Source: Candidatus Caenarcanales bacterium (GTDB lineage Bacteria; Cyanobacteriota; Vampirovibrionia; LMEP-6097). From it: DNA of 64,000 nucleotides. The stretch's first letter is position 1, and every line of letters starts with the position of its first letter. The notes under the pieces were generated by a model that was not told the DNA's origin, searched no databases, and was given only the letters and a program-made list of their open reading frames with translations. Location: assembly GCA_013216135.1 (NCBI GenBank), contig JABSOS010000005.1, positions 1-64,000 on the forward strand, written 5' to 3'. A program made the position numbers and the translations under genes. Positions 48,944 to 55,686 of the stretch are shown here, piece by piece.

Positions 48944-49003
48944 GACAACCACCCCCCTTGGTTAGGCAGCAATTCGGATTAACGGGTTGCTGTCATTTTT
49001 TTT
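48944..49003 (+). ncRNA. candidate small RNA with C-rich loop and its own terminator
   Basis: In the 174-base gap between divergent pgi and the 49034 gene there is a complete terminator on the plus strand although no gene precedes it on that strand. Upstream of it a TATATT box (48935-48940) would start a transcript near 48945-48947. The RNA would form a 5-base stem AACCA (48947-48951)/TGGTT (48959-48963) displaying the loop CCCCCCT, then the terminator. A C-rich loop is typical of small RNAs that pair with G-rich ribosome binding sites. No -35 box is obvious. Family unknown. Confidence 0.5.
48967..49003 (+). terminator. rho-independent terminator in a divergent gap
   Basis: Stem CAGCAA (48967-48972) with TTGCTG (48987-48992), loop of 14 bases, followed by TCA and eight T residues (48996-49003). 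It ends 30 bases before the next start codon. Confidence 0.65.
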
Positions 49004-49018
49004 AAATGGCTTTTTGTT

Positions 49019-49024
49019 TAGAAT
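49019..49024 (+). promoter_or_regulatory. -10 box (TAGAAT) for the 49034 gene
   Basis: TAGAAT ends 9 bases before the ATG at 49034 and lies 15 bases after the small-RNA terminator T-tract. No Shine-Dalgarno sequence. Confidence 0.5.
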
Positions 49025-49033
49025 ATATCTTAT

Positions 49034-50059
49034 ATGGATGTTAAAAGTAGCAGGTCTCAGGTGTCCTTAGGGAGCCCTGAAAGATTTGTATTTAGATTAC
49101 CTTATGATCACGCCGTCAAATTGATAAATATTGTTCTTGAGGCTGCCTCGATTAGCTCTAAAAACAATCAAGATGCGGCTAAATTATTTTATAGCAGTCT
49201 CAGTAATTCAGAGCTTGCTAATCCATTAAAAAAGTTAGCTAAATTTGTACACTCTGGAGAAGCTGCTGGTAAACCAGCTAGTTTTCGAAGAGATGCTGTA
49301 TTACAAGCTTTAAAATATGGTTTAAATTTAGATGAAGCTGTTGTTGAAAATATTTTTGAAAAACTAGCTTTAGATATAACTAAAGTGAAACACTATGATG
49401 AAAATGATTATCAACTAGTAGAAAGTAGCGAATCATCTAAATCTTTTGACAGTTCTATCTATCGTGAGAAGCATACAAAGCTTGCCAAAAAAGAACCATC
49501 AATTCCAGAGTTTGAATATAAAGATGACTATCATGATAATTTCATTAATAATGCTTTAAAGCGTGTTCATAGACAATTAGATTTGACTTATAACCCACTA
49601 AGTTTAAATCAATCCCCAATTGATGAAACAGAAAGACGATTCCCTTTAACTAGAAGAGAATCTGAAAATTTAGGTAAGCTTTTACAATTATTAGAACAAG
49701 AGGCTCATATATCTAAAATTCAAGAGCAAATACCTCTTTATGAACCTGATGGAACAGGCTTTAAGTTAACACGAATGGGTTTATTATTGCTTCAGAAGAG
49801 CTTTGATTATGCAAAATCAAATAGCAAATTTAAACCATTTCAAATGAAGGTTCTAGATTTTTACACTACAAGAAATTATGGTGGAAATAGAAAGGCAGAT
49901 GACCATACTAAACAGAATAGGAGAAGGGTTTTATACGATAAGTTAATTAAACAAGAAGTTTACTATAAGTCTCAAAAAAATAAATTTATTGGTTTTTTAG
50001 TTAGTATGGTTGCAATTTTAGGTTATAAGCTTAATATTAAATCTGAGGAAATGGGTTAA
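49034..50059 (+). CDS. hypothetical protein, 341 aa
   Basis: I do not recognise the protein. The first 105 residues are helical (VKLINIVLEAASISSKNNQD) and might be a small domain; a Ser/Lys/Glu-rich linker follows, then a basic C-terminal half (QNRRRVLYDKLIKQEVYYKS) that ends in a hydrophobic segment near 318-334 (FIGFLVSMVAILGYKLNI), a possible C-terminal membrane anchor. No signal peptide. It has its own -10 box, and the next gene's -10 box overlaps its stop codon. Confidence 0.55.
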   Translation: MDVKSSRSQVSLGSPERFVFRLPYDHAVKLINIVLEAASISSKNNQDAAKLFYSSLSNSELANPLKKLAKFVHSGEAAGKPASFRRDAVLQALKYGLNLDEAVVENIFEKLALDITKVKHYDENDYQLVESSESSKSFDSSIYREKHTKLAKKEPSIPEFEYKDDYHDNFINNALKRVHRQLDLTYNPLSLNQSPIDETERRFPLTRRESENLGKLLQLLEQEAHISKIQEQIPLYEPDGTGFKLTRMGLLLLQKSFDYAKSNSKFKPFQMKVLDFYTTRNYGGNRKADDHTKQNRRRVLYDKLIKQEVYYKSQKNKFIGFLVSMVAILGYKLNIKSEEMG

Positions 50060-50062
50060 AAT
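50057..50062 (+). promoter_or_regulatory. -10 box (TAAAAT) overlapping a stop codon, for the 50071 gene
   Basis: TAAAAT ends 8 bases before the GTG at 50071, and its first three bases are the TAA stop of the upstream gene. No Shine-Dalgarno sequence. Confidence 0.55.
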
Positions 50063-50070
50063 AATTTCAC

Positions 50071-50478
50071 GTGGAGCTTAGTATTCAAAATTATGGGAAA
50101 TTACCAAAAGGTGATGCCTTTGGGGTTATTAATAAAGACTCTAAAGTGCTTCCTAATTCTATTGAAATAACTAGTTTTATTCCTAGTTACAGTGATAGTA
50201 AGTTAAGTCTTGATTTGAAGCTATCAAGATTTGTAGGCAATATGGAGGTTATTGCTCCTCTTGCTAATGATGTTTCTGATAAAGTTAGTTTAACTTTTAC
50301 TTTACCTGGTAGATATTCTCAAGTTAATGAAAATACTAAATTTGAAATAATAGGAATTCCCAATTCCTACTCTTCAAAGAAGAAACTTGTAGTAGAAATT
50401 TTAAAAAACGCTGGAAAGAGTGTCTTTGATGAAATTAATCAGAAGATGCGAAAAATGACTGGGGATGATGAAGACTAA
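50071..50478 (+). CDS. hypothetical protein, 135 aa
   Basis: I do not recognise this small protein. The middle looks beta-rich (SKLSLDLKLSRFVGNMEVIA and VSLTFTLPGRYSQ) and the C-terminus is a charged helix ending in DDED. No signal peptide. The GTG start is supported by the -10 spacing. The stop overlaps the stop of the convergent wecB gene by 4 bases. In layout it resembles the orphans at 20711 and 51725, without demonstrable homology. Confidence 0.5.
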   Translation: MELSIQNYGKLPKGDAFGVINKDSKVLPNSIEITSFIPSYSDSKLSLDLKLSRFVGNMEVIAPLANDVSDKVSLTFTLPGRYSQVNENTKFEIIGIPNSYSSKKKLVVEILKNAGKSVFDEINQKMRKMTGDDED

Positions 50479-51656
50479 CTGGTAAGAAGGTTTAGAGTTT
50501 TGCAGATTGATTCAGAACTATTGCCATCTCCATAAAATTTGTGATTTTCTTTACTTAAAGTCATATCATTTTGTAAAACTCTTTCATAAGTAATTTGAAT
50601 ATTATTGAGTATTTGCTCTAAGTCATTTTCTAACTTTTCAGCAAAGCCACTAAGGTAAACTTCTTCTCTTTCTAACTCTTCACGTAGAATCAAAGCATAT
50701 TTATTTAAATAAGGTGCTTCTTCCTGAATGCCACCACTGTCGGTGATTATGAATAGAGAGTTCTCTAATAACTTTATAAATTGTGGATATGAACAAGTAT
50801 CAATTAGTGTTAAACCTTTTATGCTTTCAGATTTAAGCCTAGAATCTAAGTCTATAAAGTTTTTTCTAGCAAGTGGATTGGAGTGAAGTGAAATTAGAAA
50901 ATTAATCTCATTATTTTTACTTTTTAAAATTTTATAAATAGCTTCACAAAGATTTCCCTGCATATTGTTTTCTAAATTTTCTTTTCTATGACTGGTTATA
51001 AGAACATATTTTTTATTGCTGAAGTCTGAAACTTCTTTGCTAAACTGAAAATCTGGATTCTTTATTCTGTCCTTTGCGAGTAAAAGAGCGTCTATGCCAG
51101 TGTTTCCAGTGAGGAAAATGTTTTTGCTTTCAGCAATTTTAGGATTGATATTTTTTTCTTTGCATAAATTCTCAAAGCTATTTTGACTTGGACAGAAATG
51201 ATAGTCAGCAATTTCACTAATAGTTCTCCGGTTAAACTCTTCAGGGAAAGGACTTAGAATATTTTGAGTTCTCAAACCTGCTTCAACATGTGCGATTCTA
51301 ATATTAAGCTTCTGTTTTAGAAAGAAAGCTGCTTTAGCAGCTTCAGCTGCACTTAAAGTATCCCCTTGGACTATAACTAAATTGGGTTTCTCTTTTTCGA
51401 AAAGTAAACTTGCTTCTAAAAGAAGCTGTGAACTTAATTCAGCTAAGCTGAGATTTTTGTTTTCTAGGTTAAACTCGAAGTCAGGATAGATTTTCCAAAA
51501 TTTTTTTAAGTCATCAAGAAGTTCTTTATGTTGATTCGTTTGAATCCAAAAAGGTTTTAAATTAAGCTCTTTCATTTTCAAATATAGTGGAGCTAGTTTT
51601 ATAAATTCAGGTCTGGTGCCGACTATGAGAAATATTTTCTTGAAATTAGTGGGCAT
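50475..51656 (-). CDS. wecB: UDP-N-acetylglucosamine 2-epimerase (non-hydrolysing)
   Basis: WecB converts UDP-GlcNAc to UDP-ManNAc, a precursor of surface polysaccharides. The N-terminal GTRPEFIKLAPLYLKMKE near residue 13, the substrate motif HVEAGLRTQNILSPFPEEFN near 124, LITSHRKEN near 217, and ITDSGGIQEEAPYLN near 307 are all family hallmarks of this GT-B-fold enzyme. At 393 residues the length is normal. The ATG is preceded by TAAACT ending 6 bases upstream. No other polysaccharide genes are adjacent, so the gene is isolated from any biosynthetic cluster in this window. Confidence 0.92.
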   Translation of the reverse strand: MPTNFKKIFLIVGTRPEFIKLAPLYLKMKELNLKPFWIQTNQHKELLDDLKKFWKIYPDFEFNLENKNLSLAELSSQLLLEASLLFEKEKPNLVIVQGDTLSAAEAAKAAFFLKQKLNIRIAHVEAGLRTQNILSPFPEEFNRRTISEIADYHFCPSQNSFENLCKEKNINPKIAESKNIFLTGNTGIDALLLAKDRIKNPDFQFSKEVSDFSNKKYVLITSHRKENLENNMQGNLCEAIYKILKSKNNEINFLISLHSNPLARKNFIDLDSRLKSESIKGLTLIDTCSYPQFIKLLENSLFIITDSGGIQEEAPYLNKYALILREELEREEVYLSGFAEKLENDLEQILNNIQITYERVLQNDMTLSKENHKFYGDGNSSESICKTLNLLTS

Positions 51657-51662
51657 GGCATC

Positions 51663-51668
51663 AGTTTA
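51663..51668 (-). promoter_or_regulatory. -10 box (TAAACT) for wecB, leaderless
   Basis: Minus-strand TAAACT ends 6 bases before the ATG at 51656; no Shine-Dalgarno sequence. Confidence 0.45.
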
Positions 51669-51688
51669 GCAAGTTTAAGTACTGATTT

Positions 51689-51717
51689 TTGTCTTGGTTT
51701 TATTTTTACTCTATAAT
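51689..51717 (+). promoter_or_regulatory. promoter TTGTCT-17-TATAAT for the 51725 gene, leaderless
   Basis: The -35 TTGTCT (51689-51694) and a perfect -10 TATAAT (51712-51717) are 17 bases apart; the -10 ends 7 bases before the ATG at 51725. Confidence 0.72.
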
Positions 51718-51724
51718 TTGAAGT

Positions 51725-52555
51725 ATGGCTGAGTTTGTGAATCCTAATATACCTAGAGACCCTAATGAGTTTCCACTTATTTTTTATACTCAAGCAGTCT
51801 CTGGGCAAAGATCTCCTACTAAAAAACAAGCGAATCAGGACAAAGGCGTTCAACCAAAACAAAATCCCTTTGCTGAAAGAGGACAAACACCTTTATCAAA
51901 GGTCGCTGAGTTAATTCAAAAGGCTAAAAAAATTGATAACTTGGGACTTCCTTTAAGCATTGAAGTTACTAATAAGAATGGGCAACCGATAACATTTTCA
52001 TCAGCTATGACGAATCAGAATAATCTTCTAGGTCAAATAGATTTAACAACTAATAGAAATTTAAATGAACAAGAGTTTTATCATTTAAAGAGCTTTGAAG
52101 AATTAAGTGAGCAGATACCAGATTCTAAAGAATGGATTGGTGCTAAAACTGAGGAGAAAGGTTCTGAATTTTTAAGCAAGGCTGATGACATCTTTGATGC
52201 GATGAGAAACCCTCAGTTAATTCATCCTAGGCTTGATGAGGCTGTTACTGATTTAGTTAGAGAGTTTATGGAGTCTGCACAATTTTTTGGTGCTTTTAAA
52301 GAATCTGCGCCTGAAGGAGAGATAAATTTATCATTTACTGGTAAAAATTTTCCAAAGAGAAAGCGTGAAGGTTTACCAGATACTGAACTTTTAAATTTAG
52401 AGGTTAATATCAAAAAAAATAATAATGATACTCAAACTTTGATATTTAAGAATTCAGATTTAGGGCAAATTAAGCTTATTGTTCCTAATTTAAGTCAAGA
52501 TGATAGAAGTGATTTGATGGAAGCTGTTCTTACAAAATTTGGAACTATGGGATAG
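51725..52555 (+). CDS. hypothetical protein, 276 aa
   Basis: I do not recognise the family. The N-terminal 60 residues are rich in Pro, Gln and Lys and look disordered; the middle (about 105-195) is helical; the C-terminal 75 residues look beta-rich and then helical (LEVNIKKNNNDTQTLIFKNS, then DDRSDLMEAVLTKFG). No signal peptide or membrane span. The next gene's -10 box lies 3 bases after its stop codon. It may belong with the other cytosolic orphans of this genome, but nothing in its context gives a function. Confidence 0.55.
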   Translation: MAEFVNPNIPRDPNEFPLIFYTQAVSGQRSPTKKQANQDKGVQPKQNPFAERGQTPLSKVAELIQKAKKIDNLGLPLSIEVTNKNGQPITFSSAMTNQNNLLGQIDLTTNRNLNEQEFYHLKSFEELSEQIPDSKEWIGAKTEEKGSEFLSKADDIFDAMRNPQLIHPRLDEAVTDLVREFMESAQFFGAFKESAPEGEINLSFTGKNFPKRKREGLPDTELLNLEVNIKKNNNDTQTLIFKNSDLGQIKLIVPNLSQDDRSDLMEAVLTKFGTMG

Positions 52556-52557
52556 CT

Positions 52558-52563
52558 TATAAT
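52558..52563 (+). promoter_or_regulatory. -10 box (TATAAT) for the YciI-like gene, leaderless
   Basis: A perfect TATAAT ends 6 bases before the ATG at 52570, only 3 bases after the preceding stop codon. Confidence 0.65.
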
Positions 52564-52569
52564 TAAGTT

Positions 52570-52863
52570 ATGCCTTTTACTTTAATTGCTTATGACCACA
52601 CGGATATGAATGCCTATGCTCGTAGGCTTGAGGTGCGTGAAGAACATTTGGAGATGGCTGAGACAATGAGAATAGACGGGAAGCTTTTATATGCAGTAGC
52701 GTTGATGGACCAGTTTCAAGAGAAGATTATTGGTTCTGTAATGGTTTTTAACCTAGAGTCTAAAGAAGAGATTGATCAGTATTTAGCTGAAGAGGTTTAT
52801 GTTAAGAATAATGTCTGGGATCAAATCCAGGTCTTTCCTGGGAAAGTTGCTCCTGGGTTTTAA
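52570..52863 (+). CDS. YciI-like (YCII domain) protein
   Basis: This 97-residue protein fits the YCII fold: an N-terminal strand (FTLIAYDH), a helix with the conserved R-x-x-H positions (ARRLEVREEHLEMAETMRID), GKLLYAVALMD, IIGSVMVFNLESKEEIDQYL, and a final YVKNNVWDQIQVFPG. YciI proteins are small dimeric alpha-beta barrels with His/Asp pairs that may catalyse small-molecule reactions; most have no known substrate. It has its own leaderless promoter. The ABC ATPase gene follows after 40 bases. Confidence 0.8.
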   Translation: MPFTLIAYDHTDMNAYARRLEVREEHLEMAETMRIDGKLLYAVALMDQFQEKIIGSVMVFNLESKEEIDQYLAEEVYVKNNVWDQIQVFPGKVAPGF

Positions 52864-52889
52864 TTTATTTTTTAGTCAGGTATTTAATA

Positions 52890-52895
52890 TAAAAT
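52890..52895 (+). promoter_or_regulatory. -10 box (TAAAAT) for the ABC ATPase gene, leaderless GTG
   Basis: TAAAAT ends 8 bases before the GTG at 52904; no Shine-Dalgarno sequence. It supports the GTG as start. Confidence 0.55.
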
Positions 52896-52903
52896 AAACA
52901 CTA

Positions 52904-54052
52904 GTGGTCCAAATCTCCCTAAAAAACCTTTCAAAATCCTATGGTGACAATAAAGTCATCGAGGGCATCAGTTTAGAAACTAAAGAAAAAGAATTTATAG
53001 TTCTTGTTGGTCCCAGCGGCAGTGGTAAAAGTACTATTATTAGGATCATTGCGGGTTTAGAAAAAGAATTCTCAGGCGATTTATACTTTGCTGAAGAGTT
53101 GGTTAATGATTTAGAACCGAAGGATCGTAATCTCAGTATGGTTTTTCAAAACTATGCTCTTTACCCTCATAAAACTGTTTTTGATAATATTGCTTTTCCG
53201 CTTGTGATTAGAGGTGAGAAGAAAAAGGATATCTCTAAAAAAGTAGAAAGTGCAGCTCAGAAAGTTGGGTTAGAAGAGTATCTAAAAAGAAAGCCAGCAG
53301 AGCTTTCTGGTGGACAGAAACAGAGAGTGGCTGTAGCTAGAGCCATCGTAAAAGAACCAAAGGTTTTTTTAATGGATGAGCCTTTAAGTAACTTAGATGC
53401 GAAGCTTAGAGCTTCTACTAGGCAAGAAATTCGTAAGCTTTATTCTGAACTGAATAGTACTTTTGTTTACGTAACCCATGACCAAGTGGAAGCGATGAGC
53501 CTAGGGGATAGAATTGCTATTCTAAATGATGGTAAAATTCAACAATTCGACACCCCGACTAATGTCTATCACGACCCAGCAAATAGCTTTGTTGCTAGTT
53601 TTATAGGCTCACCACCATGTAATATTTTGCATTTAACTACTGAAAAGATTTTAGAGTTGAATATATTTGAATCTATGGCTACAGCTCAGAGTCTTTTAAA
53701 AGCCACCGATGGTGGCTTGCAAATCGGAATTCGTCCAGAGTTTTTAAAATTACGTACTAAACTTCTGATGGGAATACTTGAAGATGCTGGTTTTAAAGAA
53801 TCTGATACCAGGCTTTGTGCTATTGAAGTTATTGTTACTAATATTGAAAATTTAGGGGAAGTAGTTTTAATTTATGGCAGGCTAAGTCCAGAATTCTCAG
53901 AAGACCCTGATAAATTAGATGAAATTATCGCTAAAGTTAATTTAAGTGATTTTGCTGAACTTGGTCCTCAGGTAGGCTATAAATTAGAACTTTTATTCGA
54001 TAGATCTTATATTTATTTATTCGATAAACACTCAAAAGAGCGAATCAGGTAA
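52904..54052 (+). CDS. sugar ABC transporter ATP-binding protein (UgpC/MsmK-like)
   Basis: This ATPase energises CUT1 sugar importers and can serve several permeases. Motifs are Walker A GPSGSGKSTI near residue 37, Q-loop MVFQNYALYPH, signature LSGGQKQRVAVARA near 134, Walker B VFLMDEPLSNLDAKLR near 154, and the switch VTHDQVEAM near 189. The C-terminal 150 residues form the OB/TOBE domain (FIGSPPCNILHL). The length of 382 is normal. A matching permease lies at 5898-6722, far away, so transporter genes are scattered. The LamB/YcsF gene follows after 13 bases and has its own TAAAAT box. Confidence 0.92.
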   Translation: MVQISLKNLSKSYGDNKVIEGISLETKEKEFIVLVGPSGSGKSTIIRIIAGLEKEFSGDLYFAEELVNDLEPKDRNLSMVFQNYALYPHKTVFDNIAFPLVIRGEKKKDISKKVESAAQKVGLEEYLKRKPAELSGGQKQRVAVARAIVKEPKVFLMDEPLSNLDAKLRASTRQEIRKLYSELNSTFVYVTHDQVEAMSLGDRIAILNDGKIQQFDTPTNVYHDPANSFVASFIGSPPCNILHLTTEKILELNIFESMATAQSLLKATDGGLQIGIRPEFLKLRTKLLMGILEDAGFKESDTRLCAIEVIVTNIENLGEVVLIYGRLSPEFSEDPDKLDEIIAKVNLSDFAELGPQVGYKLELLFDRSYIYLFDKHSKERIR

Positions 54053-54055
54053 AAT
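54050..54055 (+). promoter_or_regulatory. -10 box (TAAAAT) for the LamB/YcsF gene
   Basis: TAAAAT overlaps the TAA stop of the ABC ATPase gene and ends 10 bases before the ATG at 54066; predicted leader about 4 bases. Confidence 0.45.
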
Positions 54056-54065
54056 AGATATATCT

Positions 54066-54872
54066 ATGGCAAATTCTGATATTTCTGCTAAAAAAATTGA
54101 TTTAAATATTAACCTAGCTGAGCACTATGGCTTAGGAAGAGAGGCATTCGAAAGAGACCTTTTACCTTTCGCTAGCTCTGCTAATATCGCAACTGGCGCG
54201 CATACTGGTGATGTTTTCCAAACGAACCTTGCTTTAAAAGCTTGTTTAGATTACCCAAATTTATCGATCGGAGCTTTAATTAGTTACCCAGATATCGTGG
54301 GCTTTGGTTTAAGAAAAGTTCAGTTAACTAGAGATGAGCTTAGGGCTACTATACTTGCACAGTTAGGTGCTTTAGCTTCTTTAGCTAAGCAGTATAACTA
54401 TGAACTTACTCACGTGAGAGTTCACGGTTACCTTTACTACCAGATGCTTACTAATTATTCAGTAGCAGAAACTGTATGTAAAACTATTCAAGATTTCAGC
54501 CAGTGGTTAGTTTTAGTTTCACCGTATTCTAAAGTTATTAGAGAAGTTATTTCATGGGTTAATTTAAGAGTGAGCTATGAAGGTAGAATTGATCTTAGAT
54601 ATGATGCTGAAGGTCACCCAGTGGCTTATGATTTCGAGAAAGATGCTAACACTGATATGAACCTTATCGCTGATAGAGCTAAAAAATTAATTTATGAATC
54701 TAAAGTAGTTTCAGAGGAAGGTGAAGAGAATAGAGTTCTTTATGAAACTATTCATTTACCATCTACTCCTAAGAATTCACTAGAGATCGCTAAACTGCTT
54801 CACGGTTTAGTTCCTAATCTTTCTTCACTTAAAGAGTTTGATTATAGTGTTTACTTACCTGAGTTACTGTAA
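54066..54872 (+). CDS. LamB/YcsF (PxpA, 5-oxoprolinase subunit A)-like protein, diverged
   Basis: The fold order of the LamB/YcsF family is kept: KIDLNINLAEHYGLG at the N-terminus, FASSANIATGAHTGD near residue 34, IGALISYPDIVGFGLRK near 71, and HVRVHGYLYYQML near 120. PxpA, with PxpB and PxpC, cleaves 5-oxoproline. Here several signature residues differ: family CGFHAGD reads TGAHTGD, and KPHGALYN reads RVHGYLYY, while the His residues remain. PxpB and PxpC are not adjacent. The protein may therefore have another amide or sugar substrate. It overlaps the convergent orphan by 9 bases. Confidence 0.75.
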   Translation: MANSDISAKKIDLNINLAEHYGLGREAFERDLLPFASSANIATGAHTGDVFQTNLALKACLDYPNLSIGALISYPDIVGFGLRKVQLTRDELRATILAQLGALASLAKQYNYELTHVRVHGYLYYQMLTNYSVAETVCKTIQDFSQWLVLVSPYSKVIREVISWVNLRVSYEGRIDLRYDAEGHPVAYDFEKDANTDMNLIADRAKKLIYESKVVSEEGEENRVLYETIHLPSTPKNSLEIAKLLHGLVPNLSSLKEFDYSVYLPELL

Positions 54873-55496
54873 GACTAGTTCTCTTTCCTCAGATTCCTCA
54901 GCATTTTCTTTGATATCTGCTTCATAGATAGCAAGCTCAAGCATCTCATCAGCATTTTCTTCAGTCGGTTCTGCTATTTCTAAGTTATAAGCACTTTTTA
55001 ATTGATCAATAATTTGTTTTTTACTTGAGAAAGTATCATCATACTTTTCATCTACGATATTTGTTAGAACTTCATCTAAAACGGTTTCTTCAATTTCTTC
55101 TTCAGTATCCTCGAGTTCAATAATTTTTTCGGTAGATTTATCTTCTACATGTGGAGCATGTAGATCAGAATCAGAAATATCTTTTGCTGCTTTTTCTTCT
55201 TTTGTAAGTACGCTAGCTTCCATTACCAGTTCATCAAAAATAGAATTTGCATTACTTACTTCAAGCCCAGGGACTCCCATGCCAAGTTTTCCAGCTAAGC
55301 CGTGTGCTTTTTTCTTTAATTCATTAAATTCAAGGTTATCTTCAGTATTTGCAAGTGCAGGATTTTCTTCAATTTTGTTAATTTGCTCGTTAATCTTACC
55401 AGTGCCAGCTAAGGTAACTGCATCATCAGCGACATAGCCTGGTTCAAGAATTGTATTAGGATCATGAGATCTTAATCTTAGTTCTAAGTTGTTCAT
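54864..55496 (-). CDS. hypothetical acidic protein, 210 aa
   Basis: I do not recognise this protein. It is strongly acidic, with a Glu/Asp-rich centre (IIELEDTEEEIEETVLDEVL near 126-145) and an acidic C-terminus. No signal peptide, membrane span or cysteine is visible. The upstream 190-base gap, shared with the divergent hydrolase gene, is AT-rich and holds no further gene that I can see; a TACATT box lies 10 bases before the ATG. Charged composition alone suggests a cytosolic, partly disordered protein. Confidence 0.5.
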   Translation of the reverse strand: MNNLELRLRSHDPNTILEPGYVADDAVTLAGTGKINEQINKIEENPALANTEDNLEFNELKKKAHGLAGKLGMGVPGLEVSNANSIFDELVMEASVLTKEEKAAKDISDSDLHAPHVEDKSTEKIIELEDTEEEIEETVLDEVLTNIVDEKYDDTFSSKKQIIDQLKSAYNLEIAEPTEENADEMLELAIYEADIKENAEESEERELVLQ

Positions 55497-55686
55497 AAAA
55501 ATCTGTAATGTAAAGCAATTACGTAAAAAAATTAAAAAGGACTGAAATTAAACTTGTGTCTATATTTAATATACCTTGCTTAGATTAACTTCATATTAAG
55601 AACAGGTCTTACATCTTTAATAGTTTTATTTATCGGTTTTAAAAGCTTTTTGTGTGCAAATAATAATTTAAGATAATTGGAGATTT

